Shown here one piece after another: positions 63,772-64,000 of a DNA stretch of 64,000 nt. The translations under genes were made by a program, and so were the position numbers. Source of the stretch: Fulvia fulva (Eukaryota > Ascomycota > Dothideomycetes > Mycosphaerellales > Mycosphaerellaceae). The stretch is taken from assembly GCF_020509005.1 (NCBI RefSeq), contig NC_063018.1, forward strand, positions 744,001 through 808,000, in the 5' to 3' direction. The notes under the pieces are model-generated. The model did not search any database. It saw nothing but the letters and a program-made list of their open reading frames with translations, and was not told the origin of the DNA. How positions within the stretch are numbered: the first letter of the stretch is position 1; each line of letters begins with the position of its first letter.

Positions 63772-64000
63772 GTAAGCCACTTTATTATACTCACCATTAT
63801 CAGACATTGTCTCTAGGGATGAGCTACATAAGTCACGTGACTCTTGGGCGGAAAAACCTTTTCTAGTCTTCTTTACTTTAGAGGTATAAGACTAGGCCTA
63901 GTTCTTCTAGAGTGATAGTATGTTAGAGCTGAGTTTCTTCACTATTTTCTTAAGTTCTTCTATAGAGGACTTCTCTCTTAGTGTCCTCCTTAAAGTAGGT
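63772..64000 (-). pseudogene. C3 gag end with the empty G1 target site
   Basis: It is the mirror of 46912-47140. The sequence runs through the site where G1 sits in C2 with a single GTAAG (CTTAC on the other strand) at 63772-63776. The gag frame (SLETMSDNGEYNKVAYSTTEV on the minus strand) is therefore continuous here. Confidence 0.85.

Larger units (their letters stand above)
59917..64000 (-). mobile_element. Ty1/copia element C3, inverted copy of C2, running off the window
   Basis: It is a reverse-complement copy of C2. Base x in C2 pairs with 117,054 minus x from 53,283 to 57,130 with no gap. Beyond the empty G1 site (63,771/63,772) it pairs with 46,912-47,140. Its 3' LTR is 59917-60151. 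About 1.5 kb of the element (gag start and 5' LTR) should lie beyond the right edge. Its stop codons fall at the same places as those of C2. Confidence 0.85.

Overview
The window reads as nuclear DNA of a filamentous ascomycete. The genes have short GT-AG introns (about 50-85 bases), and the products are typical fungal ones: Yip1, a Rictor/Ste16-type TORC2 subunit, an asteroid/XPG-type protein and a PHD protein. The repeats carry the C-to-T mutation pattern of repeat-induced point mutation (RIP). A Dothideomycete (Mycosphaerellales-like) is my best guess, but nothing here proves the genus.

Positions 1-25.3 kb are the gene-rich part. In order: a gene cut by the left edge (+); YIP1 (-, three exons); a large four-span membrane protein (+); a small protein of the fungal LPxELRN-IY family (-); a RIP-scarred stretch at about 7.3-9.6 kb with two dead members of that family; another member (-); a Rictor homologue (-); fragments of a short-chain dehydrogenase and an acyltransferase; a doubtful gene; an asteroid/XPG-type gene (+, two exons); a fourth LPxELRN-IY protein (+); and a PHD-finger protein (-, two exons).

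Positions 25.3-64 kb hold no host gene that I can see. They are a stack of nested transposons that can be unpicked by LTR matches and target-site duplications. The oldest layer is a pogo/Fot1-type DNA transposon (from about 25.3 kb). It is cut at 26,620 by a Ty1/copia element (C1). C1's 5' LTR is split by a Ty3/gypsy chromovirus (G2, 26,987-43,883, site duplication TTACG). G2 was in turn hit by another copia (C4, 28,489-35,363, TAGAT) and by a non-LTR element (39,633-42,473, 14-bp duplication). A further copia (C2, 45,375-57,130) lies in C1's interior. A second copy of it (C3, 59,917 to the right edge) lies inverted next to C1's 3' LTR. All of these are riddled with stop codons, mostly TAG/TAA from CpA-to-TpA change.

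The exception is G1 (47,141-53,277, minus strand). It is a chromovirus with two LTRs of 443 bp that I read as identical, a CTTAC target duplication, and open gag and pol frames with every expected domain. It sits inside C2. The inverted copy C3 keeps the same site empty, so the insertion is dated relative to the duplication and to RIP. No new enzymatic system was found. The most interesting structures are this young element with its empty-site partner, the 4,077-bp inverted repeat of already mutated copies, and the RIP-killed gene paralogues beside an intact relative.
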